Positions 1 to 11,051 of a DNA stretch of 64,000 bases are shown piece after piece; position 1 is the stretch's first letter; each line of letters begins with the position of its first letter. Both the position numbers and the translations under genes were made by a program. A model generated the notes under the pieces. That model saw only the letters and a list, made by a program, of their open reading frames with translations, did not search any database and was not told the DNA's origin. The stretch is from Magnolia sinica (Eukaryota > Streptophyta > Magnoliopsida > Magnoliales > Magnoliaceae), in the NCBI RefSeq assembly GCF_029962835.1, contig NC_080586.1:68635501-68699500 (forward strand), in the 5' to 3' direction.

Positions 1-105
1 TGCATTCCAGCACAGGAACTTCCTGAGAAAGCCTTCCGCATTGTCTCTCCGTCTTCGCACGACACGTACCTACAGCAGCTTATATAGCTGGTGTGTAATG
101 AGTAA
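1..105. repeat. Edge-truncated end of a hairpin element
   Basis: Reverse complement of a block also found near 58.66-58.8 kb and 55.43-55.5 kb. Shared pieces are AGGAACTTCCTG followed by GAAAGCC, then CACGACACGTACCTA and AGCTATATA. The rest of the element lies outside the window. Confidence 0.6.
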
Positions 106-900
106 ACTCTGATGGGCCCCATTGTGAATACATGTGGTTTATCCACCCCGAATTGGGTTGGGTCGGATCGGATCGGATCGGACCCATTCGGATCGGGTTT
201 CAGGTCGGGTCGGTCCAGATTAGCCACGACCTGAACTCAATCTGGAAACCATTTGGATCTGAATCGTCCAACTCGACCCGCACCAATCCAGGCCGTCGGT
301 TCGGGTCGGATCCACCAGATCGGGTAAGATATGCCCAGCTCTATGGACAACCCACTTTGAATTTGGTCCCTGCATGATGAACGGTGTGGGCCCCACATAA
401 TGACGATTTACTCCAATGTTTGATATGATGAAAAGCCTTATCTAAGGTGGGGCTTGCATGAAGGATGATTTAGGTCAAGGCGGGCCCTCTCATAAGGGGC
501 CGTCCACATCAAAGGTTGACTCTTAATGATGAATAACATGCATCCAAGGTAGTCTGCATGATGGACAACCCCCTTTGAAGTTGGGTCCTACCTGATGAGT
601 GGTCCACATTAAAAGTGTGCTTCAACTACTTCTAAAAAAAACTCTTATTTAAATGCTTTATCAAATGTATTTATTTTAAAAAAATTAGTTCAAAAAATAA
701 ATTTATCCATTGAGCTTACCTTAAAACAAGAGCTAGAGCAAAAATAATTCTCTAGCGCTGATTGAATTAGATAAGAGTTGTGAAATGGCTCTGAGTTTAA
801 TAGGAAGGTAAAAAAAGAGAAATAAAAAAAAAAAATGTAATTTTATTGATTTAGAAGGCCCAATTGATTAGCCATTTAAAAAAAAATGTTTTCATCTCAT
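106..900. other. Non-coding stretch with GGATC microsatellite
   Basis: No gene seen. At 160-182 there is a short run of the pentamer GGATC inside a GGTCGG-rich patch (to about 340) that looks like a degenerate dispersed repeat. The remainder is AT-rich, with GTGGGCCC-like fragments of hairpin repeats. Confidence 0.5.
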
Positions 901-904
901 TTTA

Positions 905-1265
905 AAGAGAATGCTCACACACAATTAGTTGTGCGTCCAACTTGTTGGCGCGTGGGCTCACCAAGGTGTTTGTATGACATCTTACCCATCTAATAAGGTT
1001 GTCCCACCATAGAAATGAGATGCCCCAAAAATCAGATCAATCCAGTTGTTAGGTGTGTCCCACATGACTGTGAAGGTTTTTAGATGGTTGTTCATTGTTT
1101 TCTATGGTGTACCTTGCCTGATAATTAGATCCACCTTACTTCTACCATGTCTCATTTTTTTTGTGGGGTAACCTTGTTGGATGGGTGAGATGTCATGAAA
1201 AATTACTATGGTGGGCCCTACACACCAACTAGTTTGGACATTCATCTAACTGTCTGTAAGCATTT
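905..1265. repeat. Hairpin (fold-back) repeat, second family
   Basis: The left arm (TGACATCTTACCCATCTAA, then TGTCCCACCATAGAAATGAG) is mirrored by the right arm (CATGTCTCATTTTTTTTGTG, then GATGGGTGAGATGTCA). The ends are ACAATTAGTTGTGCGTCC on the left and ACACCAACTAGTTTGGAC on the right. No coding capacity; a non-autonomous DNA element is likely. Confidence 0.55.
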
Positions 1266-1274
1266 CTCTACTTT

Positions 1275-1580
1275 AAATACTGTTACTTATGTGTTAGAGA
1301 TTATGGTTTATATAAGGGGCTTTTATAACATACTACCTCGTTATTTTGGAATTTACATCCAAATACCTATTTAAAAAAACTTTTCACTAAAATACCTTGA
1401 GCCAATTTTCACTTGTACCTTCTGTTAGATCTTTCTACCACTAATTAACTGTAGCTTATTTTCAAATCGACAAAAATGCCCTCATGATATTTTTATTTAC
1501 ATAAGACTAACAATATCTCATTGTCAAAATGAGAAAAGATGCCCTCGGAATATTTTTGTTTGCTTAAAACTGACAATATC
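1275..1580 (-). repeat. Dispersed repeat also seen at 4975-5400
   Basis: The segment around 1310-1400 (ATAAGGGGCTTTTATAAC, then TTATTTTGGAATTTACATCC) is the reverse-strand relative of 5050-5150, where a second tandem copy follows at 5230-5340. Nothing coding. The element type is not recognised. Confidence 0.5.
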
Positions 1581-1585
1581 TCCAG

Positions 1586-2221
1586 GGGCCTGTTTGGATT
1601 AAGCCAATATGGAGGTAATACGATGTAATCCATATGTTACACCCCCTCCAAGACACTTTTGACCATGGATATAAATTCTTCAAAATGTGTTATATCTACA
1701 ATGTCCATCCATTTTGCAATATTATTTTATAGCATGTCCCAAAAATCTAGGCAGATCCAAAGATCAAGTAGACCACACCACATAAAGCAATGAGGACAAT
1801 GACACCCACCGTTGAAACCTTCCTAGGACCCATCATGATGTTTATTTTCCATTCAACCTGTTCATAAGGTCACACAGACATGGATGAAGGGAAACAGAAA
1901 TATGAGCTTATTCAAAACTGCTATGACCATCAATAAGTTTTCAACGGGAGATGTTCAATCCATACCGCTTTTTGTTGGGTGGTCCACTTGATAGTTGGAT
2001 TTGCTCATTTTTATGTCTCATTCCATAAAAATATCATGTACGACGGTGCGGATATAACACGTGCATAAAACTATACCACTTCAACACACTTCAATCCACG
2101 TCTCCATGGTTATTCCAAAGGATTATCATGATTTGACAGCCGGCTCTATCATGATAATTAAAGTGTAGTGACGTAACTTTCCCACTATATTACTGTGGTA
2201 ATCAATGATCCAAACAGGCCC
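1586..2221. mobile_element. MITE with GGGCCTGTTTGGAT termini and hairpin core
   Basis: Terminal inverted repeats GGGCCTGTTTGGAT (1586) and ATCCAAACAGGCCC (2208-2221) bound 636 bp. The interior is a copy of the common hairpin core: TGTCCATCCATTTTG on the left, GTGGTCCACTTGATAGTTGG on the right, and a centre with GGTCACACAGACATGGATGA. No clear target duplication. This end type is typical of PIF/Harbinger or hAT MITEs; the superfamily is not settled. Confidence 0.7.
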
Positions 2222-3780
2222 AAATTCGCGTTGGGACGCTTGCAGTCAGGGCAAGTCCACACCACCAAACTTATATCTCTTGCTTTGGCCCACATTCAAA
2301 GATGATTAGGTGATCAGAACCGTCCATATGTTGGGTACGACTTCAGATTTAGCATGGCGAGAAACTATCACTAAATGGATGGTTTTCGCCCTTGATATAA
2401 GTAGCCGAATGTCGACCATTGAAAAGAAAATTTTCAATGGTTTACATTCAACTTTGTAAACCAATACTCAAGATCAAATTACTCATATGGAGAATGGGCA
2501 TTCAAACTTGTACCTAAAAGATGGTCCATCTTGATCACCTAACCATTGCATGTGGGCCCCATGGAGCCACACATTTTGGTGATCTTGACTCACAGAGATA
2601 AAATGATCAGGACCATATAAACTTAGCCATATGATAGGTGGCCTTCAAAACTAAACCACCGCGCGAAGTTGACGGTCCAACATCTTTCTAGTACAAGGCA
2701 AAGTTTTCAAACATGAGTACATCCAAGGCAGAGATACTTCTATATTAAACATGTCAAGGTGATGTATCATGGATTGCTTGTTGATGCAATAAAGCGTGAC
2801 GAGATAATGAGAAAGATCACTGTCTACCTTAAGTATGTAAAAATTTAAAATTTACAATGTGTAAGCAATCACTCTTAAATCTATAAGAAATAAAAGAAAA
2901 TTAAAATATTTTATTAATAATATATTTGAAACGAAATTATAATGCTTTAAATAATAAATACAAATTTTAATTAAAAGTCCTAATTCAACTAAACTAAAAC
3001 TTGCTTGAAACATTAAAATTTTCTAAAAATAAAAAGTCCTAATTTAATTAGATATGATGATTCTTGGCATCTAATCTAAAATTTATTAAAAGTAATAAGT
3101 TTTTCATAAAAATATAATTTTAATTAGGAATGAGTCGTTTTCTCGTGAAGCAGAGTGGCACAATCCACTTATGGGAGTCGATTAGTCCCATGTAGCTTAT
3201 TCTAGTCAAAATTCACAGGTCATGTCATGCGTCCCATAATGATACTCGGATAAAAAGTTACATTAGATTTATAGGTCGCACTTCAAATGGCAATTTCTTT
3301 TAATTAGGAATATATTTCTTCAATTAGGATGTACTTGGGGCTCAGTTATGTCATGCCTCCCGTAGGATTCAGCTTGGATTTAACAGACGACGTCAGTTTC
3401 CATTCAAGATTCTTTTGGTCCATCTGTACCAAGAATAGGCCCTGCAGCCTCTCTATACCACTTATATTTAAAAAATTGTAGTCATAAAGCAATTAAGTTA
3501 ACCTGCCGTGTGGAATCATCCACAATACTTGGTTTACACAACGCAGAAAACACCCAAGCTCTGTGGGCCTGCATGTGTGTAAAATTCACTCCATCCATCA
3601 TATGAGCTTCTCAATGCTAAGCCTTAGGGGCAAAAATCATCTAGAAATACAAATCAAGTGAGCTTAGCATGGGGAAGAACGGGTGGGTTCCCAACCATAT
3701 TTTGTGTGTGGGTGGGACCCCCATGGGTGAATCTTTCATCAAAACCAGTAATTGGGTGTGGCTCATAAGGATGAAGTGAA
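2222..3780. other. Gene-free AT-rich stretch
   Basis: No credible reading frame, RNA gene or complete element recognised. There are fragments of GTGGGCCC-type repeats around 2280-2680. Confidence 0.5.
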
Positions 3781-3782
3781 CA

Positions 3783-3799
3783 TATATATGTATATATAT

Positions 3800-3883
<84 letters not shown>
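3783..3883. repeat. Compound (TA)n(TG)n microsatellite
   Basis: Interrupted TA dinucleotides to about 3849, followed by about 17 TG units. It lies just left of the inverted-repeat element at 3930. Confidence 0.95.
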
Positions 3884-3885
<2 letters not shown>

Positions 3886-3929
3886 ACTCACAAAATGAAT
3901 TTAATTGAATATTTTTGGGCGGGGGGTAA

Positions 3930-4464
3930 GGTACTATGCGCTTGACCTCGCGAGTCCGTCCCACGAGGTTTAGTTGTGTGGGCCCCACCGTGATGCATTT
4001 TGAACATCTAACCCATCAGTCAGATACAACATTCCATCATGGGCCTAGGTCTCAAAAATCAAGTCAATCCGTGACTTTTGTGGGCCACACCACATACAGA
4101 AGTGGGGAGGGGCCGTGCACCATTAAAACATTCATAATCAGTTTGTTGGGCCCACAGAGATGTGGTTTGAAAATCCAGCCTATCCATTATGTGTGTCCCA
4201 CTTGCATGAGGATTCAGACCAAGTTTCAGCAGAATTCAAAACACAGGTGGGCCCCACCAAGTGCTTTTATATGTTTTAACGGTGTTTCACATGATTTTAG
4301 ATGGTATGGCCCACCTGAGTTCCGTATACGGCTGATTTTTGGGATATCCCATAATTTAGAGGGTACCCATCAAATGCACGGTGTTGATGGTTGACACGCA
4401 TCACGGTGGGGCCCACACAGCTCGACCTCACGGGAGCTAATCATGAGGCCGAGCGCATAGTACC
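3930..4464. mobile_element. Hairpin MITE with GGTACTATGCGC ends between two (TA)n tracts
   Basis: The left end GGTACTATGCGCTTGACCTC and right end GAGGCCGAGCGCATAGTACC are inverted repeats. Inside, TGTGTGGGCCCCACCGTGAT (left) mirrors ATCACGGTGGGGCCCACACA (right). Length 535 bp, no coding sequence. A related core lies at 52.6-53.06 kb in the opposite orientation. Microsatellites sit on both sides. Confidence 0.75.
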
Positions 4465-4468
4465 TTTT

Positions 4469-4469
<1 letters not shown>

Positions 4470-4527
<58 letters not shown>

Positions 4528-4529
4528 GT
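4470..4529. repeat. (TA)n microsatellite
   Basis: About 22 uninterrupted AT units and a short interrupted tail, directly after the right terminus of the 3930-4464 element. Confidence 0.95.
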
Positions 4530-5687
4530 CGGTGTAACAATTTGAACTTAGAAGTTTTAAGCACGATTTGACATTGCTCCCATTGGTAATTACCCATATG
4601 AGATTTTAGTGGGTTGATCTTTTTTATGCGTGGTGACGAAGAGTGTTCTCAGCCAATGGATACAATGGATTACGCATATACAACATGGTGGGCCCCACAG
4701 ACTTGGGTGTTTTACACACTACATAAAAACAATGTGTTGCATGCGATTTCGATCTGACATAACTAACAAAACTATCACTGAGGAAGTTATTGGACATATA
4801 GGCACTAAGAGACGGCACACATGGCTCATATTAATTGAAGTAAAAACAACTTAGAATGTGGTCCATATAAATGGGTGTTGAACAATCCTAACTTCTTATT
4901 TGTGACCACTTGCTTGTTGAAATAGGACCATTTCATATTTTTAATTTTGAATCGTCCAAAGGGTATTTTCATCATTTGGAGAAAAATAATCTAGTGAATC
5001 AAACTTTTAAAGAAATGCAAGGGAAGGTGTAATAATGAGAATAACCTAAACTAATTAGGTATCTCAGTACAAACCTTTCTAAGAAAGGTATTGGGGTGCA
5101 AATCCAAAATAATGGGCGGTCTTTTGTTAAAAACCCCTTATTTCTAAGCACACGCTTAAAGACTTGAGGGCATTTTTATCATTTAACAAAGGCTACTTAA
5201 TTTCCAAATTAGATAAATACAAATTAATGAAAATTATCTAAACGAATGAGGTATTTTAATGAAAATCTTTTTAGAAATGTATAGGGATGTTAATTACAAA
5301 TTAATGAGGCAGTCTTTTGTAAAAATCTCTAATTTTAGTTGATTTTTCAAAGGGATTTTTACTGCAAAATTTATGAGAGTTTTCGCTCACCAAATAATGA
5401 CCCTCCTAATTGAAAATACACGTGGTATTCTTCCAGAGGAGAAACCACCAAGATGTCTTCATATTATTCTTTTAATAAAAAGTAAGAAAATCAGATAATT
5501 GTATTTATGGTGTGGCCCACTTTATGATTGGACCGTCCATATTCTTGGTCCATTCGATTATCATGGTGGGTTGCATTTAGGCGAGTTGGGTGTCATACAC
5601 ATACCTTATGGGCCCCATAATTTACCACATTTTAAATAATTAAAAGTAAAAGGGTATTTTGGTAAATTTAGTCATCATAATTATAAA
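4530..5687. repeat. Gene-free stretch with internal direct repeat
   Basis: No gene. Two diverged direct copies of a ~180-bp sequence lie at about 5030-5160 and 5215-5340 (shared: GTCTTTTGTTAAAAA versus GTCTTTTGTAAAAAT, and AGGTAT versus AGGTAT). They are related, on the other strand, to 1310-1400. Confidence 0.5.
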
Positions 5688-5849
5688 TAGAGATATACAC
5701 GAGTTGAGCCGATTCAAGTTTGGCACAACTCGAATTGACTCGGCCAGTAGCTAACCCCAGCTCGAACTCGGCTCAACTCGGTCCTCAAGCCTGATTGGTC
5801 AGCTCGGCTCGATTTGGTCAGTAGATCGAGTTAATTCAAGCCTCTATGA

Positions 5850-5854
5850 CATTT
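5850..5854. repeat. Target site duplication (gypsy), right partner 11756-11760
   Basis: CATTT flanks both outer LTR ends exactly, as expected from a 5-bp staggered integrase cut. Confidence 0.9.
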
Positions 5855-6558
5855 TGACGCAGGGATGAACGTGATGAGGATAACTACCCCGAATCCACAG
5901 AGCTTCTCTGGACTCCTCACAGAGACTTCTCGAATCCACGAGGAAAAGAAAGCAGAAAATAGAAATAAATTCTAATAAATTCGAAATTGATTAATTGATG
6001 AATAAAAACGAGTTCACAACCCTTTAAATAGGGCTACCAAGCAATGGGAAAGAAATTAGAAGCAAACTACAACTCAAACTCTTAGAATCCGCGACTTACT
6101 ATAAATAGTAAACTTACTATTTATAGACGGTCGTGATGTCTACTAGTGCACAAGGTTTTCGGCCAAAAATAGTAAGTGTCCTATTTGGCTTCACCAAACC
6201 GTTCTCCTAATTATTCTAAGCTTTTTTCACGTTGGGCGCAACTCCTAAAGCCCGACGGATGAAGAGTTATAATCAAACTAAAACTTACTATTTATAGTAA
6301 AAACGAAATTAAAACGGGGAAACGACCATCGATCCAGGGGTTTTTCGCAATTCCGGGCTGCGCAACCCGGCGTAGCGGGGTTGGTTGGCTTCAGTAGCTC
6401 GTTCTACCCCAAAATCATATATTTTACGTCAGATAACTCATTTCGGATTGCAAGATACGCCCGATTTAAGGTTCGATGGTCTGGATCACTTCTGTCGTCG
6501 ACCGGGCCTTTTCTGATCCATCTTGGCCATGTAATTGTCTGCGACCCGCTCTACATCA
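5855..6558 (-). repeat. Gypsy 3' LTR
   Basis: Read on the + strand it runs TGACGCAGG to CTACATCA. It matches 11052-11755 over the full 704 bp. It contains the last codons of pol: the frame coming from the integrase ends at a TGA at 6486-6488. Confidence 0.95.
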
Positions 6559-7835
6559 GTCTCCTCCACTTCAAAAGAACTCGTCCTCGAGTTCTTGTCA
6601 TGCTCTGGTTCATGATACTCGGTCAGGTCCGCGACATTGAAAGTCTGTGAGATTGCCATGTCATCTAGAAGATCAACAATATAAGCGTTATCATTAATCT
6701 TTCGGATGATTGGGATGGGTCAAATTTTCTTATTTTTCAACTTGTTGTACGTCCCGGTCGGAAATCTCTCTTTGCGCAGATGGACCATAACGCGGTCGCC
6801 CACCTCGAACACTTTTTGTCGCCGATGCTTGTCCGCTTGTTCCTTGTACTTCTCGTTCGAGGCATGTAGCTTGGTCTGCACTTCTGCATGGATGCCCATG
6901 ATCTTGTCTGCCATATGTTCTGCTGCAATGCTCGTGCCTGGGTGCTTGGGCAGAGGGACCAAGTCAAGTGTGTGGCGAGGCACTCGTCCGTATATAATCT
7001 GGAATGGTGATCTCCCTGTTGAGCGGTTCACCATGTTGTTGAATGCAAACTCTGCTTGAGACAAGGCCAAGTCCCACTGCTTCGGTTTTTCTCCTGAAAT
7101 ACAGCGAAGGAGGTTTCCCAACGTGCGATTCACAACTTCGGTCTGCCCATCAGTCTGTGGGTGGTAAGCACTACTGAATTGAAGTCGTGTATCGAATCGA
7201 TTCCATAAAGTCCGCCAAAAATGGCTAATGACCTTCGTGTCACGATCGGAAGTAATGGTCTTGGGGACCCCGTGTAGCCGTACGACCTCCCTAAAAAATA
7301 AATTCACCACGTGTGTTGCATCGAGGGTCTTCTTGCATGGGATAAAGTGCGCCATCTTAGAGAAACGATCTACCAACACGAACACCGAATCTATGCCACG
7401 TTGTGTTCGTGGGAGACCAAGCACGAAGTCCATTGATAAATCCTCCCAAGGACCGTCAGGAACAGGTAACGGGGTGTAGAGGCCCGTATTCTGAGATTGC
7501 CCCTTGGAGGTCTGACAAACATGACAACGTTGTACGGCTTTTCCCACATCACGTACTAACTGCGGCCAGTAATACCGCTCTTCCACAAGATCTCGCGTCT
7601 TGTCTCGCCCCAGGTGTCCACCAAGGCCACCTCCATGTAGCTCCTGAATAATCTGCTCCCTCAGAGAACTTTGGGGGATGCACAATCGATTCCCTTTGAA
7701 GAGAAAATCGTCCTGTATATGAAGGTCACTGGGGTGACCTTCTTGACACTTCATCCAAGAATCTTTGAAGTCCTCATCCTCGGCATACAGCTCCTTGAGA
7801 TAGTCGAAGCCGACTACCTCGTTGCTCATTGTAAC
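6486..7835 (-). pseudogene. Gypsy integrase (pol C-terminal part), disrupted
   Basis: Inactive integrase of the gypsy element. It shows an HHCC zinc-binding start ([10 protein letters not shown], then CHVCQTSKG), followed by the DDE core: MDFVLGLP with the first Asp, TSDRDTKV with the second Asp, and [13 protein letters not shown] with the Glu. A C-terminal [14 protein letters not shown] segment follows. An in-frame TGA at 6720-6722 interrupts the C-terminal domain; beyond it the same frame continues (INDNAY, then FNVADLTEYHE) across the polypurine tract into the LTR and stops at 6486. The C-terminal tail has the NSRTSSFEVEETD stretch, resembling the CR region of CRM elements rather than a classical chromodomain; this comparison is from memory. 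Confidence 0.9.
6559..6573 (-). other. Gypsy polypurine tract
   Basis: On the minus strand AAGTGGAGGAGAC abuts the 3' LTR and is the expected plus-strand primer. It doubles as coding sequence for the pol tail. Confidence 0.75.
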
Positions 7836-9145
7836 TAGTAGTGATGCACGACGGCTAAGTGCATCAGCCACCTTGTTCTGCTGCCCTGACTTGTGCTTCA
7901 GAACGAACGTGAATTCCTGTAAAAACGCAACCCATCTAGCATGCACACGATTCACGTTAGTCTGACTATTAATAAACTTTAATGCTTGATGGTCAGTGTA
8001 CAAAACAAACTCTCTTTGAATCAGATAATGCCGCCAATGTCGCAGCGCCTGAACAACTGCGTACAACTCAAGCTCATAAGTCGACCTCGGGCTTCGCTGA
8101 GCTTCTCGCTGTAGAAGGCTACCGGCCTGCCTTCCTGTGATAATACTCCTCCAATTCCGACGTATGAAGCGTCACACTCAACCTCAAACAATTTGTCGAA
8201 ATTAGGAAGCACCAAGACCGGTGTTGTAGACAAACGATGCTTGATCTCATGAAAGCTCTTATCAGCTTTATCGGTCCACTGAAACGGGCCTTTTTTCATG
8301 CAATCTGTTATAGGCGCGACTATGGTGCTAAAATCTCGCACAAATCGATGATAGAAAGTTGCCAACCCGTGAAACTCTTCACCTCATGAATGTTTGTCGG
8401 GATCGACCATTCCCTAATGGCTCGCACCTTTTCATCGTCCACACGGATGCTTGTGGATGTTACAACAAATTCTAGAAACAACAGGTTGTCAGTTAAAAAA
8501 CTATACTTCTTTAAGTTGAGGTATAACTTGTTACTTTGTAGGACCTGCAGCACTTACCTGAGATGTTTCTTGTCCTCCGTCTCATCCTGGCTATATATAT
8601 ATCAATATGTCATCAAAATATACTACCACAAATCGGCCAGTGAATGGTTTTAGAACTTGATTCATCAAACGCATAAAAGTACTTGGTGCGTTCGATAGGC
8701 CGAAGGGCATGACCAGCCACTCATACAACCCTTCCTTGGTCTTGAATGCCGTTTTCCACTCATCACCGGGTCAGATATGAATCTGATGGTAGTCGTTCCT
8801 TAAATTTAGTTTAGAGAACACCTTGGCCCCTTCTAACATATCGAGCATGTCGTCCAACCGTGGTATTGGAAACCGATATTTGATGGTAATTTTGTTGATT
8901 GCTCGGCTGTCGACACACATGCGCCAGCTTCCATCTCTCTTTGGCGTTAATAATGCTGGTACGGCACATGGGCTCATGCTCTCTCTCAAGAGACCCTTAC
9001 CGATCAATTCCTCCATTTGCCCCTAAAGTATCTCACACTCCTTTGGACTCATCCGATAATGAGGGCAACTGGGCAGGCTAGCCCCAAGGATGAGGTATAT
9101 GTGATGTTGAATGTCCCTCATGGGGGCAATCCATTAGGTAAATCT
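7836..9145 (-). pseudogene. Gypsy reverse transcriptase and RNase H, disrupted
   Basis: RT signatures: [20 protein letters not shown] near 8950, [11 protein letters not shown], and the catalytic YFDD at about 8605. RNase H signatures: [14 protein letters not shown] near 8180 and [10 protein letters not shown] near 7990. Damage: TAG at 9023-9025, TGA at 8771-8773 (after YHQIHI), a frame change in a TATATATA run near 8590 just after the YFDD, TAA at 8554-8556, and 1-nt frame changes near 8365 and 8090. Several stops look like C-to-T changes (CAG, CGA and CAA codons), as expected from deaminated 5-methylcytosine. Confidence 0.9.
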
Positions 9146-9885
9146 TCACGCCAAACTTCTTTGAAATAGTCTTAAACTTGGAGGAATGTTTGAGGGTTTC
9201 GATTCCTCGCCCTTTACTACTACTGCATATACCTCACCGATTTCCTTAGATTCCTCCATGAAATCCCGAATGGTCAAGAGGGAACTCCCCTCCACTTTAG
9301 AGGCTTCAGGGTGGTTCTCTGGTGCCATAGGGGCAAGAATTATTTTTCGACTATCCTTGACGAATACGTAGACATTATCTCGTCCCCGATGGGTCGCATC
9401 ACGGTCCGACTGCCAGGGTCGACCGAGTAACATATGACAAGCTTCCATATCGACCACGTCACAAAGTATTTGATCCTTATAATTTTTGTCAATTGAAAAC
9501 GAGATAGTGCATTATTCAGTTACCTTGGTCTCATTCACCTTTTTTATCCAGCCAATAGAGTATGGGGAAGGATGCTTCATCGTTGGTAGCCGCAACTTGT
9601 CCACCATTACTCTCGAGACGATATTTTCACTACTACCACTGTCTATGATCACATCACAGACCTTTCCGTTGACGGTGCACCGAGTACGAAATATATTGTG
9701 TCGCTGTGGATGTAATTCCTTTCGTGGGGCATACAGTAATCGCCTCACAACTAGAAATTCGCCACGATCCTCGCCCGTCACTTCATCGCCACCTGCTGTT
9801 TCTTCAGTAGTTTGTTCATGTTCATCAAAGCGATGGTCTTCTTCTGCGGCCTCATCTTCAGTGCCCCCTTCGTTTATAGTCAAGT
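9146..9885 (-). pseudogene. Gypsy aspartic protease region, disrupted
   Basis: The retropepsin motif VIIDSGSSENIVS is read near 9640, followed by downstream MEACHMLLGRPWQ near 9440, the usual second protease landmark in plant gypsy elements. The frame is broken by a stop at about 9510 and again near 9143. Confidence 0.85.
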
Positions 9886-11018
9886 GCGCTGCGGGACGTT
9901 GAGGACAAGTGTTTGATAAGTGGCCTGGTTGGCCACAGCGGTAACAATTATTCGACCTTGGCCGAGTATAAGGATTTGGAATCCTACTCGGACCTGCTGT
10001 TGTGGGTGCTGCACGTTGAGGTCTGGATGAGCCGCTCCCCTTATCACGGTTTGCTATTGTAGGAAGTTAAGGTACTGGATCTTTTCCTCGTGGCAGCACT
10101 GGATCCTGCGTGGGACCCGTCATGGGGGGTCGATTTGAAGGATATGGACGAGCAGGAGCTCTTGCAAGTTGTGTTTCTGCCCTACCCGCCAATTGAACTG
10201 CTTCATCCACGGTCCCGACTGGGTACATCTGAACTTGATCCTGAATTATCGGTCGCAACCCACCTATAAATCGTGCCACCTTCTGTGACTCAGATTCTGA
10301 CAGATCGTTTCGTGTAGCCAACCGTTGAAATTCTTCAGTGTAATCTGTGACAGTTCGATTTCCTTCGCAATTTTGATATTCTTTGGAATAATATCTGCTC
10401 ATAATCACTGGGGAGAAATCGAGATCGAAGAAGACGTCTCATCCGTGGCCATGATGAGATGGGCGCCTTGTTCTGGCTGGCTCTTGAGAGTTGTAATTGT
10501 TCCCACCATGCAGAAGCACCAGATTTTAATTTAAACGCTACCAATTTTACCCTTTTATGATCTGGCACGTCCATGTAATCAAAATATCTCTCTACTTCGG
10601 GTAGCCAATCGAGAAAATCTTCTATACGTAATAAACCATTAAAACTAGGAAGTTCAGCCTTACCTCGATAGTCTCTTTCAGCACGATCTAGATGATCACC
10701 TCCATGGATTGGTCGTCGAGCAAAACCCTCATTAAGGTCCTCGTCGCTAGAACTTGAATCATCTGGTGTAGCCCTATGGTTTGCCACTGGTAATGCTCTA
10801 CGAAAATCGGGATTGTGTCGTACAGCAACCATGGGTGGTGGAGCACCGCCTAGGGCTCGGGGCGGAAGTAGCGCATCCGCAAGACGGTCGAGAGTTGCCT
10901 GCAACCCTTGCATGGTCAACTGACTCTCCCGGTGGAAAGCTTCCATTCTTTCCGAAAGATAACGAATCCCTAAATCACCGTCCACAGGATTTTGATTCAT
11001 ACCTTCGTTGTTTGCCAT
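9886..11018 (-). pseudogene. Gypsy gag, disrupted
   Basis: Starts at the ATG 11018-11016 (MANNEG), just inside the 5' LTR and primer site. It contains the retrotransposon gag block (GLLRIEDFLDWLPEVERYFD, then KLKSGASAWWEQ) and a single CCHC zinc knuckle near 9900-9950 (CYRCGQPGHLSNTC). The frame shifts at about 10390, in the middle of the gag core, and a TAA follows at about 10065 before the zinc knuckle. In life, gag would have made the cytoplasmic particle and the zinc knuckle would bind the element RNA. Confidence 0.88.
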
Positions 11019-11037
11019 CGGCCCGAGGGAAATCCTC

Positions 11038-11049
11038 GCTCTGATACCA
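11038..11049 (-). other. Gypsy primer binding site for tRNA-iMet
   Basis: TGGTATCAGAGC on the minus strand, two bases from the 5' LTR. This is the standard plant initiator-Met tRNA complement. Confidence 0.92.
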
Positions 11050-11051
11050 AT

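Noticed and set aside
3641..3988. Minus-strand frame with HTHTH and IYIYI runs
   Set aside because: Translation of the (TG)n(TA)n microsatellite.
6706..7651. Plus-strand open frames across the gypsy integrase
   Set aside because: Shadows of the minus-strand integrase, which has clear zinc-binding and DDE motifs.
11038..11049. tRNA-Met gene fragment
   Set aside because: Only the 12-nt primer-binding complement next to an LTR; no cloverleaf. No tRNA or rRNA gene was recognised anywhere in the window.
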